Shown here piece after piece: positions 35,507 through 44,383 of a stretch of DNA of 64,000 nt. Source of the stretch: Haliotis asinina (lineage: Eukaryota > Mollusca > Gastropoda > Lepetellida > Haliotidae). The translations under genes were made by a program, and so were the position numbers. Where the stretch lies: contig NW_027133892.1 of NCBI RefSeq assembly GCF_037392515.1, forward strand, positions 1 through 64,000, read 5' to 3'. The notes under the pieces are model-generated. The model was not told the origin of the DNA and did no database searches. It saw only the letters and a program-made list of their open reading frames with translations. The number at the start of each line of letters is the position of its first letter. The first letter of the stretch is position 1.

Positions 35507-36944
35507 TTCTTATAATTCCAATTGGCCTGGAAAAGTTTGATTCTGGACTTAAGTTAAGGAAAAAATCCTCAGACTCTTGAAAAGGTAAAACAGTTGCTTG
35601 AACAATTATTTGCCCTTGTTTAATTTAAAATTATTTAGAAACATTGGTTTCAATAAAAAATATCTGGACTTGCAAATGAAGATGATAAATATCTAGTCCC
35701 CATACAAAGTCCCGTGCTCCAAACGGGAATAGTAGGCCCCAATCAACTGCTTGGTCTTGCACTAATTTTGTTACAGATGAATATTTCAGACTAATTACGG
35801 TAAAGGAAATAGTTGAAATACACATGGTATTTGATGGGCGTTTAGATATTGACTCTGCACCTTGCGGTGAGGAGCAAAGCTCATATTACACTTTCAGGTG
35901 ACACAGACTGTTTATTTTGAAACTGAACTAGGTAAGAATACAAGGGAGGGTTATGATTGATTTCGCTTACAGAAGAATTTAAGGAAATTACAGATCTGGA
36001 TTTATTGTCAAGGATACGAGAAAAGAGTTTGGAAAATTTGTTTGAGTTGTTAATATTTAAGGAAAATAAAAATTTAAAGAAATATGAACAAGCAACATAC
36101 CAAGAATGCATGACTGTCACTGAAATTGAAATTGATAACAGTCCAAGATGCTTGTACAAGTACTACTTGAGACAAAGAATGTCTGATAATTAGAATTCCC
36201 TGAAACATTCTATTGTGATGTAATTGCATTTTGGCAATAAATATTTCTAACTTAACAGAGCCGAATACTCTGCTTCATTTTGGATTTTTAGAAAAAAGAC
36301 CCTACAAGTTTGAGTTGGGGTTGAATACCAGTGTTAGAATTTAATCAGCATGATTAATTGCTGAAACAGGTTCCTAAGGACATTTTTAGACAAAATGGTG
36401 ATAAAATTTCTCGTTCGAATCTTGTAAAGGTTTGAGATTGATCCAAAACAACAATCTTTGTTGCGTAGTGACTTTTAATATCTTTGTACCAAACTAATGA
36501 CATCCATTTGCAGCATGTTGCAATCATGCTTGAAATTCAGTGTATACTCTTTTGAAAATAATACATTTTGTTTCGGGTGTCTTTTCAGTGAAAAAATAAA
36601 ATAACGTTTTCTTTCAAAAAGTGCTGCCATTAACCTTTTCCATCATGACTTCCCTGGCTTTTCGCTTTTACTGTGCACAATACATATATAAGGAGGAACG
36701 CGAGTTTGGTTGCGTTAAACCTCGGCCTAGATTTTCGTAGCTCTCTCAGCGCTAAGATGGTCGTAAGTGCCATACATTAAGTGCCATACAGAGAGACTAA
36801 AGTCAAGGCTCAGGAGACAAATTAGATGATTGCTGGTAATGGTGCCCAGTGACGTTTCCGCGTGGATTGGAAATGTGCCTGTCTACTGTGTGCCTCCCTC
36901 AGACAGGCGACGGGGTACCCACATGGATCCCTTCCCCTCCCTCA
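35507..36944. other. 1.4 kb without a recognisable gene; one unassigned 78-codon frame
   Basis: A plus-strand frame at 35957-36193 reads as a charged, helical-looking peptide (FKEITDLDLLSRIREKSLEN) with no family I recognise. Its look suggests an exon or element remnant, but nothing nearby supports a gene. A TATATAAGG word at about 36686 precedes a GC-richer patch. Confidence 0.3.
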
Positions 36945-37020
36945 CAGCTATATTCCATGGCGGCGATCAGTAAATAGAAGAGTGGACTAGACCATCAGGT
37001 GATCAGCAGCTATAGGGATA
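36945..37020 (-). mobile_element. Fragment of the abundant SINE at the left end of a dispersed repeat
   Basis: CTATATTCCATGGCGGCGAT, CAGTAAATAGAAGAGTGG and GTGATCAGCAGC match the SINE. The equivalent repeat at 60.5 kb also begins with a SINE fragment of the same extent (60440-60535), so the two travelled or duplicated together. Confidence 0.7.
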
Positions 37021-37281
37021 CGATAACAACACTATTATCATTATTGATAATGGACTTGTATATTTATTCATCTAGGTGTGGATATTGCAGTACGTGAACT
37101 TACAGGTGAGCGTAACTAATAAGTATGACGGTGAAAGAGACTGATGCATGTGCAAATGTTCTTTCTATGTCATGAATAAATTGGTTGTGTTATTGTCTGT
37201 AAAGGTAATAATTGCAAAGCTGATTATGCTGTCTTGTCTCACCCTAAAATCATGTGACCTATCCTTTCATTGTGTGCTCAA
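37021..37281. repeat. Left half of a dispersed repeat (interrupted copy)
   Basis: Aligns with 60536-60785: shared blocks include TGTAAAGGTAATAATTGC / TGTAAAGGTAACAATTGC and CTAAAATCATGTGACCTATC / CTAAAGTTATGTGATCTATC. Similarity stops at CATTGTGTG near 37281. The continuing half of the 60-kb copy is found instead from about 45890. Confidence 0.75.
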
Positions 37282-37891
37282 TATTTTGTGAATATTAATT
37301 TACAAATAAAAATTATCTTTAGAGTGACAAGAAAATGTCTTCATGTGGATTGGTTCTAAGAGTAGAAAACTCTTTTATATTACGAATTTTGTAGGCTTGA
37401 GCTGAGTTTTACGGTACATATGCATTGTTCAAGCAGTTTAACTACACAGCCAAGTCGTCATTCAGAAACATTTTAAGTAGAAATGAGTTTCTTGAAAACA
37501 TATATTTTAATTACATTATTGTTTACATACATAATACGTCATAAACATCAAATTCAAACTGGGGCTGATTTTTACTAACATTTTATTTTTTTAAAAAAAA
37601 ATCAGGCAACAAAAATGAGAAAGTCTCTCTGTTATTGCATAAAGTAATCACTTGTCCATATGTAAACAAAATTTCATTCAAATCGGGCCAATAATAGCTG
37701 AGAACTATGTTCACTAAGATCGAAAATGACGTTCATCGAGAAAATAAGGAAATAAGTTTAGTTGTGTTTTTTCCACTTCAGCACAAGATAAACACATTCA
37801 AAACCTCAGTTTACTGAAGGATCTAGCCCAAATACATGCAGCAATGCATTTAGAAAGAGGAAAAAAGCCTAAAACTCTCCTGCACCATACG
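37282..37891. other. Left flank of the inserted 8.6 kb; no gene seen
   Basis: AT-rich sequence between the repeat breakpoint and the 3' end of the transposase pseudogene. Terminal inverted repeats of the transposon should lie here, but I could not identify a matching pair. Confidence 0.35.
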
Positions 37892-39955
37892 TCAACCCCG
37901 CAATTGCCTCAACACACGCTCTCTTTTTTGGGCCTCCCACTTTGCTTTGCGTTCAACCCTGGAGGCTTTGAGGGTTCTTACTTGATCAAGTCTTTCAACA
38001 GAAGCTGCTGTTAGTTCATTAGCTTCTATTGCAAGCTTGTTCATCACCTGTGTAATGTGGCAAGTACCCTCATTGAAGGAGGCAACTGCAGATGCGACTG
38101 CCCGATGCAACCGCCTCTTGTCAACAAAGACAGTCTTTGGACAGCGGGACCAGATCACAGAATGCAATCATTCATTAGCATTCTGTGTCTTTCCCTTTGT
38201 CATCCTCTTAAGGAGGTTTTCATCAGACATTCTTTGATACACAGGGACCATTTGTTCGGCAATATGTGCATCAAGGTAATGTTTGATGTTGTTTTCATGA
38301 GAAGGAGGCTCTTGATCATTGGCAAGTGCTCTGTTGTAAACACACCAGCTGGAGGGGCCATTGGGACACCTACTGTGATGGGGAGCATCATCAGTAGACA
38401 CACAGTGACACAAACTCGCCCAGATGGCATTCCTCGTACCATCGACGTTACCAACATTGTTACTGGTGGCAAAGCCATAATAATACTGCAGTTTCAAAGC
38501 TTTTTCTTTTGTCAGTTTCCCTCTGCCTCTACCACCCAATCTACATTCTTTTGACAAGTTCAGAAGAGCTGTGCCCATCCTTTCATGAGCATGATTAATA
38601 AAGTCTTCCTTGTCAATGCTGATGTCCGGTTATTAGGCTGAAGGTCGTTGATAGCCTTGTGGGTTTTGTCGCCATCTGAAAGTATACATGTACATTATAC
38701 TTTTCCAATGATCGGGACCATAGCCTTTTAGCAGCTTCCACTTCCATGGCATTGGAGCTGCCTTCATAGTTTTGACAACACTGAAGCATGTCCTCCCTCC
38801 ATACCACTGTCTGAACTCTGCAGAGTCCTGTTCCAGACTGGTGACATGAAGGGTACATGCGTGACAGTATTTTGACAGGACTTCATAATCAATCACAAGA
38901 CCTGTCAAAACATCAATGACCGCACCAACACCATAATTGGAAGTGTGGCCTCTCTTCTGCCATGATCCGTCATAACTGACAGTGATGTCCAATGAACATC
39001 ATCTGAAACAGTCCGTTGTTCAGCATAAGCCTGTTTGATAATTTCCACACTCTCAGTCAAAACATCCTCAGTATTTCAATAACAACTTTGGAAAGAATGT
39101 CTTGTTTGCGTTGAAATGTCTTATCGTGGAGACCTTCCATTCCAAAAACCAAACAAAATTTTTTCATTGCAGCATGACCAAGTCCTGTCTCTGACAAAAA
39201 GAGCATGAACATATCATTCACTTGAAAGGGGTTGTTACCTGCTTGCTTACCTGACCTTGGTGAGGTGTAGTTCTTGGACACACACATCTGACAGTTTTGA
39301 CAAGTCAGCATAATATTTATAGCAAATCCAAACCTATCAAAATTGTCACTAGTAGTATAGGGAATGACAGTTCTGGACCACTTTACATATAGGGTGTGCT
39401 AAAGCTAAGCAAAGCTAAGCAAAGCTAAGCAAAGCTAAGCTAATTTGCTTAGCTTTGCTTAGCTTTGCTTAGCTTTAGCACACCCTATATGTAAAGTGGT
39501 CCAGAACTGTCATTCCCTATACTACTTCACTTTTTTCAAAATTCAAAGAACCTTGTTCATGGCATGATGGACAGTAAATTTCTTGAAAGAATAAATTCAT
39601 TTGTCTCATATCAATCAACATCCACTCAGGTTTAGGCTCGTCATTGTCAAGGACATGAGATCGGGCGTTTTCAAAACTTTTAAATTTTGCGAACTTAATT
39701 AATGTCACTGCGTGAATTCGATTCAAACGATTTCTCACTTTCAGTGGCTCCAGTGGAAACGATGTCCTCAACAGCGTGGTCCCCAGACGATCCCAAAGCA
39801 TCTAAGATGTTCAAGCTGTCAGAATGGGGGTTGATCGGGCTGTCAACACTTGTCTGATCGCTGACACCGCATTTTAAACGTGCCTGCCGCAACTGACTTG
39901 CCCTGCGCCTCTTATTCTTACCATAGGCGTGTTTTGACCTGGTTTTGGTTCTCAT
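37892..39955 (-). pseudogene. Mutator-like transposase (PF20700-type), broken by frameshifts and a fold-back insertion
   Basis: The gene starts at ATG 39955 with a basic leader (KNKRRRASQLRQ), as in DNA-binding transposases. Parts in order are a CPSCHEQ motif near 39545, CQNCQMC near 39295, VSYDGSWQKRGHTSNYGVGA at about 38980 with its catalytic-type aspartate, GSSNAMEVEAAKR near 38755, SDGDKTHKAIN near 38675, KLQYYYGFATSNN near 38490, NAIWASLCHCVSTDD near 38430 and WSRCPKTVFVDKRR near 38150. I recognise this as the Mutator-like transposase domain common in invertebrate genomes; it would move its own element by cut and paste. At least five frameshifts (about 39710, 39050, 39000, 38800-38640, 38167) and the insertion at 39351-39526 have silenced it. 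Confidence 0.82.
39351..39526. mobile_element. Fold-back element with perfect 83-bp arms and 5-bp target duplication
   Basis: Arms 39351-39433 and 39444-39526 are perfect reverse complements around a 10-base loop. The inner part of each arm is built of AAAGCTAAGC decamers. TCACT flanks both sides (39346-39350 and 39527-39531), as expected of a target-site duplication. It has no coding capacity. Removing the element and one TCACT copy would leave the surrounding transposase reading frame continuous. Confidence 0.85.
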
Positions 39956-40084
39956 TTTTTAATAATTCAAAAATTTTCATTCAAGAATACGTCAAAAACT
40001 GTGTTTACCTGTCAATCTCTTCGCTAAGCAGCCGCCATCTTGTATAATTACCGGGAAAGGCCAAAGTTTCGTTGCTATGCCGAA

Positions 40085-40190
40085 TGGTGCATTGCGGGAT
40101 ACGTTTTACCATATAAGGATCGAGCGAAGATTACCAAATGTTGCATTGTGGGAAATTTCGCTTTGCATAATGTTGCATTGTGGGATAGGA
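40085..40190. promoter_or_regulatory. Three GCATTGYGGGA repeats upstream of the transposase
   Basis: GCATTGCGGGA at 40089-40099 and GCATTGTGGGA at 40143-40153 and 40175-40185 lie 130-230 bases upstream of the transposase ATG. On the other strand the word is TCCCACAATGC, similar to the core I remember for ZNF143/Staf-type promoters. They may be transposase-binding or promoter sites. Confidence 0.4.
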
Positions 40191-40746
40191 AGTTTTCGTT
40201 TAAAATCACTACCGCGGGAAAACGACCATATCCTTACATGGACTATTTATATTTAGAATGTTTTTCACCAGCAACATGGCGGAGACGACGAGCTTTCTAG
40301 CGATGTATAACATAAACGGGTTTGTCAGTGTTGGGTGGGCGTTGTCGTAGGTGAAAGTTGGGATATTCTGGGTTTGTTTACGGACACATTTAAATATTAT
40401 CACACACTTGCTGATGTTTGTACCGGTTTATATTACTTAAAATGACTTTATTTTGAAAACAACATATTGTAACACGAAGAACACGCGATAAATACACGAA
40501 AAAAATAAAAATCTCGATTTTGATATTTTGAAGCAAAGTTGTCAATTTAAGGTGCCGTGTCTGGCCTGAACGACATCGAAAAACACTGATTTTACAGTTG
40601 TATACGCAACAAACACAAATAAATAGCCCAATGTGTATTGATTTGAAAGCAAATTGCTCTATAAATACCATACAACCCTAGTACATGTGCTGCAGGAATG
40701 GTATTTTCTATTATTCATTTGTACTTTCCGATCTAGAACGCGAAAA
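40191..40746. other. Spacer between the transposon and the viral element; no gene seen
   Basis: AT-rich. It contains no readable transposase or viral frame and no obvious terminal repeat. Confidence 0.35.
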
Positions 40747-40820
40747 TTCAACCATATTCAACCACGTGTATGGTTGAATATACGTGGTTGAATGGTTGAA
40801 TATGGTTGAATTCAACCATA
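40747..40820. repeat. Palindromic cluster at the capsid end, possible parvoviral terminal hairpin relic
   Basis: The 8-mer TTCAACCA or its complement TGGTTGAA occurs seven times in 72 bases (40747, 40758, 40771, 40785, 40793, 40803, 40811). The left arm 40746-40767 pairs with 40781-40810 except for an 8-base bulge, forming a long hairpin with CACGT/ACGTG in the stem. It lies within 15 bases of the capsid stop codon, where a linear parvovirus genome has its terminal palindrome. Confidence 0.5.
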
Positions 40821-40833
40821 TACGAATGTTCCT

Positions 40834-42660
40834 TTATGTTCTCTGCTTTTTTCTTGGTTGTTCGTCTTCCGAACTTTCATTCTCCAGTTCAGTTGTTTCT
40901 TTTGCTTTCAGTATTTGTGGGTTTTCTATTCTGCTTTGCATTTTTATTTGGTCTCCTATTGGTCTTCCTGTTGTGTCACATACTATATTTCTGCTTGCGT
41001 CCAGCGAACTTGGTTCTATTCCTGGTTGTAGTGGCCAGTCTCCTGGTATGAAGTGTTGTCCCATTGTTATTTGTCTTTCGTCTTCTTCTTCTTGTCTGTT
41101 GCTGTGTATTAGTTTTTCTCTGTTGTTGTGGCTTTCCATCAGGTGATATTGTATTCTTGGCATGAAGTTGGGGAATAGTGGTATGTAGTTTTGTACCATT
41201 AATTCCACTTCAGCTGTATAAGTGATTCTGGCTTGTACGAATCCGTTAACTAATTGTATGCTTTTTCCATTGTTTATGAACATTGGATATATGCTAAGTG
41301 CTGCTAGTGGAGCTTGTTCTGGGAAGTGGTAGTTTAAGCCTGTTGTTGCGTGGAAGTTATCTGTGCGGTATTGTTTTCTTACTTTAGACAGATCCCAGTC
41401 GTTTGTCCAATGTTCTTGCGTTGATGCTGCTTGCAGTCCTACTTGTTCCCATGTTTTTTGTGATAGTGGTACGTTGTTTTCTGTTTTGCATGGTTTGTGT
41501 CTTCTTTCGTACATTACTGTGTTTAGGATCCATTCTTTGCTTGGGTTCCAAAACTCGTATGAGAATCCTGTAGTTGATGGTACTGTTGTTGTTTCGTGGT
41601 CGTTGTAGATATCGTATAGAATGGTTGGATCCATTTCTGTTCTTCCTATTTTGTTCCAGTCTATGTTTTCTTCGTCTGTTGTTAGAGTGTTTTCCTCTAG
41701 CCATTGTTTTGGGAATGTTCCTCCAATCACTAGTCTTGGTAGTACGCAGTCATTCAGGTCAGTTGGTAGTGCTTGTGTGAAGTTTTTGTTGTGTGATTCT
41801 CTGTTCGATACGTTTTCCATCGTATCCACTTTGTGCTCTTTTTATGTCTTTCATTTTTGTTGATATGTTGAGTGGTGTTAGACTGTGGTAACTGTCTACG
41901 TTCGCCAGTATTCTGAAGTCTTGTGATATGGATACTCTTGGTTGATTTTCTGTTACTGGTGGTGCATCGAAATGTCCTTGCATTTCGTTGATTTCGAACC
42001 CGAATCTTTAGACTCTGTATTTGATTGCTCTTTGTTCGAAATATTTCATTTCTGCGTTAGTCATGCTGGCTGCACATCTGTTGTATGGTATGAAGGAAAA
42101 TGGCGAGAACCATTCTATTTTTATTTGGTTTAAGTTGTCTGGTTTGTAGTCTTGTGGATTTCCTTGGTAGAATTCAGCTTTGGGATCTTCCCATCCTTCT
42201 TGTGCATTTAATGTTGTTTCTACTTTGCTGTTTCCTCGTGTTAGTGTGACTTTTTAGGTAGATTGTTGCAGTAGTATTCGCAAGTGTTTTCAGTGTATAC
42301 TGGTAGAATAATCCACATACTTTTTTCGTACGTTTCGTTGATGGTATTGAACCTTTCGTAGTGTTCTGTTCTGTCTCTTACTGTTGTTTCTTGCCTTGCT
42401 GGCCCTGACCCAGATACGTCGTCTGCTGTGACGTCATCTTGTACTGTTCCTAGGCCTGCTACTGTGCTACTGCTTTGCTGTGACATCTTGTTTTGCTGTG
42501 TGTTTCCTGCAAGATATTTTTGTAATGTTACTCTGAAGTTTGATCGGTGGTATTGATTCCATAAGTGTTGTCTTTTGGCATCTGTTTGGTATTTTAATGT
42601 TCTTTGTTTGTAGTTTAATAGTTGTTGCCGTAGTCTTAAATTTTTTTTGGTGGGTTGCAT
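40834..42660 (-). pseudogene. Endogenous parvovirus-like capsid (VP) gene, broken
   Basis: From ATG 42660 to TAA 40834-40836 the span is 609 codons, a usual size for a phospholipase-less parvoviral capsid protein. Signs of the family are a structural-protein composition rich in N, T, W and Y, the block WFSPFSFIPYNRCAASMT near 42090, and FHATTGLNYHFPEQ near 41350. The end is acidic, then basic (EDEQPRKKQRT). The breaks I can see are a frameshift in an A-run near 42252, a TAA stop at 42008-42010 and a frameshift near 41830; the last 331 codons are open. No phospholipase A2 motif is seen here. Family assignment leans on the neighbouring NS1 and on gene order. Confidence 0.72.
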
Positions 42661-42774
42661 TTTGTATAGTTTTCTTAGTCTTTGATCGGAGTAGTTGGCC
42701 CATGCTTGTGTTTCGGAATTGTGAGTTGTAATTTTCTGTGGTGGTTGTTCTTTTGTTTTTTTAGGTTTTTTTTG

Positions 42775-43240
42775 TCATGGGAGTGATTTTATGGTGCTTC
42801 CTTGTTTATGTTTTTGCATATATCTATAAAATTGTGCATTAGCTGCATTTCTATTTTGTTGTATCTTTTCTTGTTGTTTACGTTGTTGTTCTCGTATGCG
42901 TTGTTGTTCTATTTGTTGTTGTTTTCGTCTTTGTTGTTCTGCTTTTTCAATGTCTACTAATGTTGGTCTGCGTGGTCTTACTTTTCTGGGTCTTTTGTGC
43001 ACGCCGAATACTCTTTCAGCTATTTCTATGTTCTTTTTATCCTGTTCTGTTAAGGTACCGTATGAGCTTCTTTCGACTGCACCCACTGGGTCTAATTTTC
43101 TGATGTGATGTTCGACATTGCTGTGTATGATGCCTTTTGTGTTTTTTCCCAATTTTTGTCAACCAGTTTCTTGAATCCCCTCCCCGCTGCTTTAGCAGGT
43201 TTTGTTTTGGATGCTTTTGTTATTAACCTGGCTAAGCTCG
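42775..43240 (-). pseudogene. Basic, glutamine-rich frame in phase with the capsid gene
   Basis: From a non-ATG opening at 43152 the frame runs 125 codons to TGA 42775-42777. It shows VGAVERSSYGTLTEQDKKN, a KRPRKVRPRRP basic cluster that could act as a nuclear signal, and a Q/R/K-rich helical stretch. It is in the same phase as the capsid start at 42660, separated only by the TGA. Just upstream, after a shift at an A-run (43141-43147), a lysine-rich stretch up to about 43240 looks continuous with it. It may be an N-terminal extension of the capsid protein or a separate small viral protein. Confidence 0.5.
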
Positions 43241-43396
43241 GTACTTTTACCGAGTTTTAAGAGTCCCTTACCTGTGTTTTGAAAATGGCGTCGTCCGAAG
43301 CAGTGTGCCTCGTTCTGAAAGTATATGTCGACATGACCGGAAGTGTCAATTCAATGCATCGACACCATGCATAAGTTTATTTCGGTTTAATACAAT

Positions 43397-43714
43397 TCAT
43401 ACAAGTTCGTGCGCGGTTGTTTTGAAGCGAATTCCGTATCTGTCTGTTGCCCAATGTAAGTCCAGAGCGCATTCTCTTGCCTCGACATCCCACATGTCGT
43501 GGTGTTCCATTTCCGGTATGCCACAGGCGCAGCATAGTATTTGTCCTGAATTGCAGCCGTGGGAGATCATTCTGGCGTTTTCTGTACATCGGAGAGATTC
43601 GATCGTTGATTTCGTGGTTCGCAGGTCCCAGTCTTCGAGGTCGCTGACCATTAATAGTTTGAGCATTTTCTTGTCCCTTTTATCCAGCTCGCCTAAGTCG
43701 TATCGGATTAGCAT
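43397..43714 (-). CDS. Cysteine-rich 105-codon frame of the viral element, function unknown
   Basis: The ATG at 43712-43714 directly follows a strong splice-acceptor-like stretch (TTCTTATATTTTTCAG). The product has a charged start (LGELDKRDKKMLKLLM), then a Cys/His cluster CNSGQILCCACGIPEMEHHD that could bind zinc. It sits between the replication and capsid genes, in the same direction. I know no family for it. Downstream, CAGGTAAG near 43271 is a good splice-donor word, so this segment could be an exon of viral or chimaeric mRNA. The frame is intact. Confidence 0.45.
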   Translation of the reverse strand: MLIRYDLGELDKRDKKMLKLLMVSDLEDWDLRTTKSTIESLRCTENARMISHGCNSGQILCCACGIPEMEHHDMWDVEARECALDLHWATDRYGIRFKTTAHELV

Positions 43715-43820
43715 CTGAAAAATATAAGAATTTTTTTTTTTGTTAAGGTAGTATGAGTCAATACTAATTTTAGCTAAGTATAGAAACTTTTTTCCAATGA
43801 ATATCGTTTAAAATATTCAC
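43715..43820 (-). other. Candidate 106-nt intron between NP-like and cysteine-rich frames
   Basis: On the minus strand ACAG|GTGAATATT begins at 43820 and a T-rich tract with TTTTTCAG ends at 43715, immediately before an ATG. The length, polypyrimidine tract and GT-AG ends fit a small intron, such as those used by parvoviruses to switch between gene products. Confidence 0.4.
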
Positions 43821-43837
43821 CTGTTTTATTTCTTCTT

Positions 43838-44383
43838 TTATTGAAGGAGTGTTTTCTTAGTCATGTTGTGCGTTTTGGGGCGTACTAGCATGAGGTGTTC
43901 TCGGGCTTGCTTGCGTTTTGTCCATTCCATGTGTTCTGTTATGGTGGCTAGGCTCCCTGACTTGTACTGGATGAGTTGTGGGATGAACGGATTCGTTTTC
44001 GGGTTGTATACTGCTGTCAGCCAATAGTTGTCCATCTGTGTCTTGTTGTAAATTTCTGCTGCTTCCTCCGGGTAATATTCCACCGCTAGGCAGAAGAATA
44101 TTCCCATTAGCTGGTAGATCTTTTTCCAAGCTTCCGCTCCCACTCCGTTCACCGTATCGAACCTGTGCATCCATTCTTCCATTTTTCGGGGTAGTCTCCC
44201 GTAGGTCTGGTGCCACCATCTCGGCTTTATCGGTGGTTGCTGGGGTCCTGTGAATGGAAAGGGAAGGGTCATTTTTTTTATCTTTAACATTGATGTTCGT
44301 CTCAACCACTTCGAGTATTTCCGCGTCTCCTTCGGAATCGAAGTCGATTTCGTCGGAGACCGGAGTGTTTGGTGGTGCTTCAT
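43838..44383 (-). CDS. NP-like accessory frame overlapping the NS1 tail
   Basis: ATG at 44381-44383, 181 codons, stop at 43838. For 527 bases it lies in another phase over the NS1 C-terminus. The product looks like a folded protein (PRWWHQTYGRLPRKMEEW, then GAEAWKKIYQLMGIFFCLAV and NYWLTAVYNPKTNPFIPQ), whereas the NS1 tail in the same DNA is low-complexity and acidic or polar. That contrast implies the NP frame was the selected one here. An NP gene overlapping the NS1 end is a feature I know from hamaparvoviruses such as chapparvovirus-like agents; sequence homology to those is not checked. The frame is unbroken. Confidence 0.6.
   Translation of the reverse strand: MKHHQTLRSPTKSTSIPKETRKYSKWLRRTSMLKIKKMTLPFPFTGPQQPPIKPRWWHQTYGRLPRKMEEWMHRFDTVNGVGAEAWKKIYQLMGIFFCLAVEYYPEEAAEIYNKTQMDNYWLTAVYNPKTNPFIPQLIQYKSGSLATITEHMEWTKRKQAREHLMLVRPKTHNMTKKTLLQ

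Noticed and set aside
38057..38554. A 165-codon plus-strand frame
   Set aside because: It is antisense to the recognisable Mutator-like transposase blocks.
40834..41863. Plus-strand frames of 80-120 codons opposite the capsid gene, with membrane-protein-like sequence
   Set aside because: They are antisense shadows of the capsid coding sequence; hydrophobic runs arise from its Asn/Lys/Gln/Glu codons read backwards.
42775..43240. Phospholipase A2 domain of a parvoviral VP1
   Set aside because: No calcium-loop or His-Asp active-site motif is visible; the segment is basic and glutamine-rich instead.
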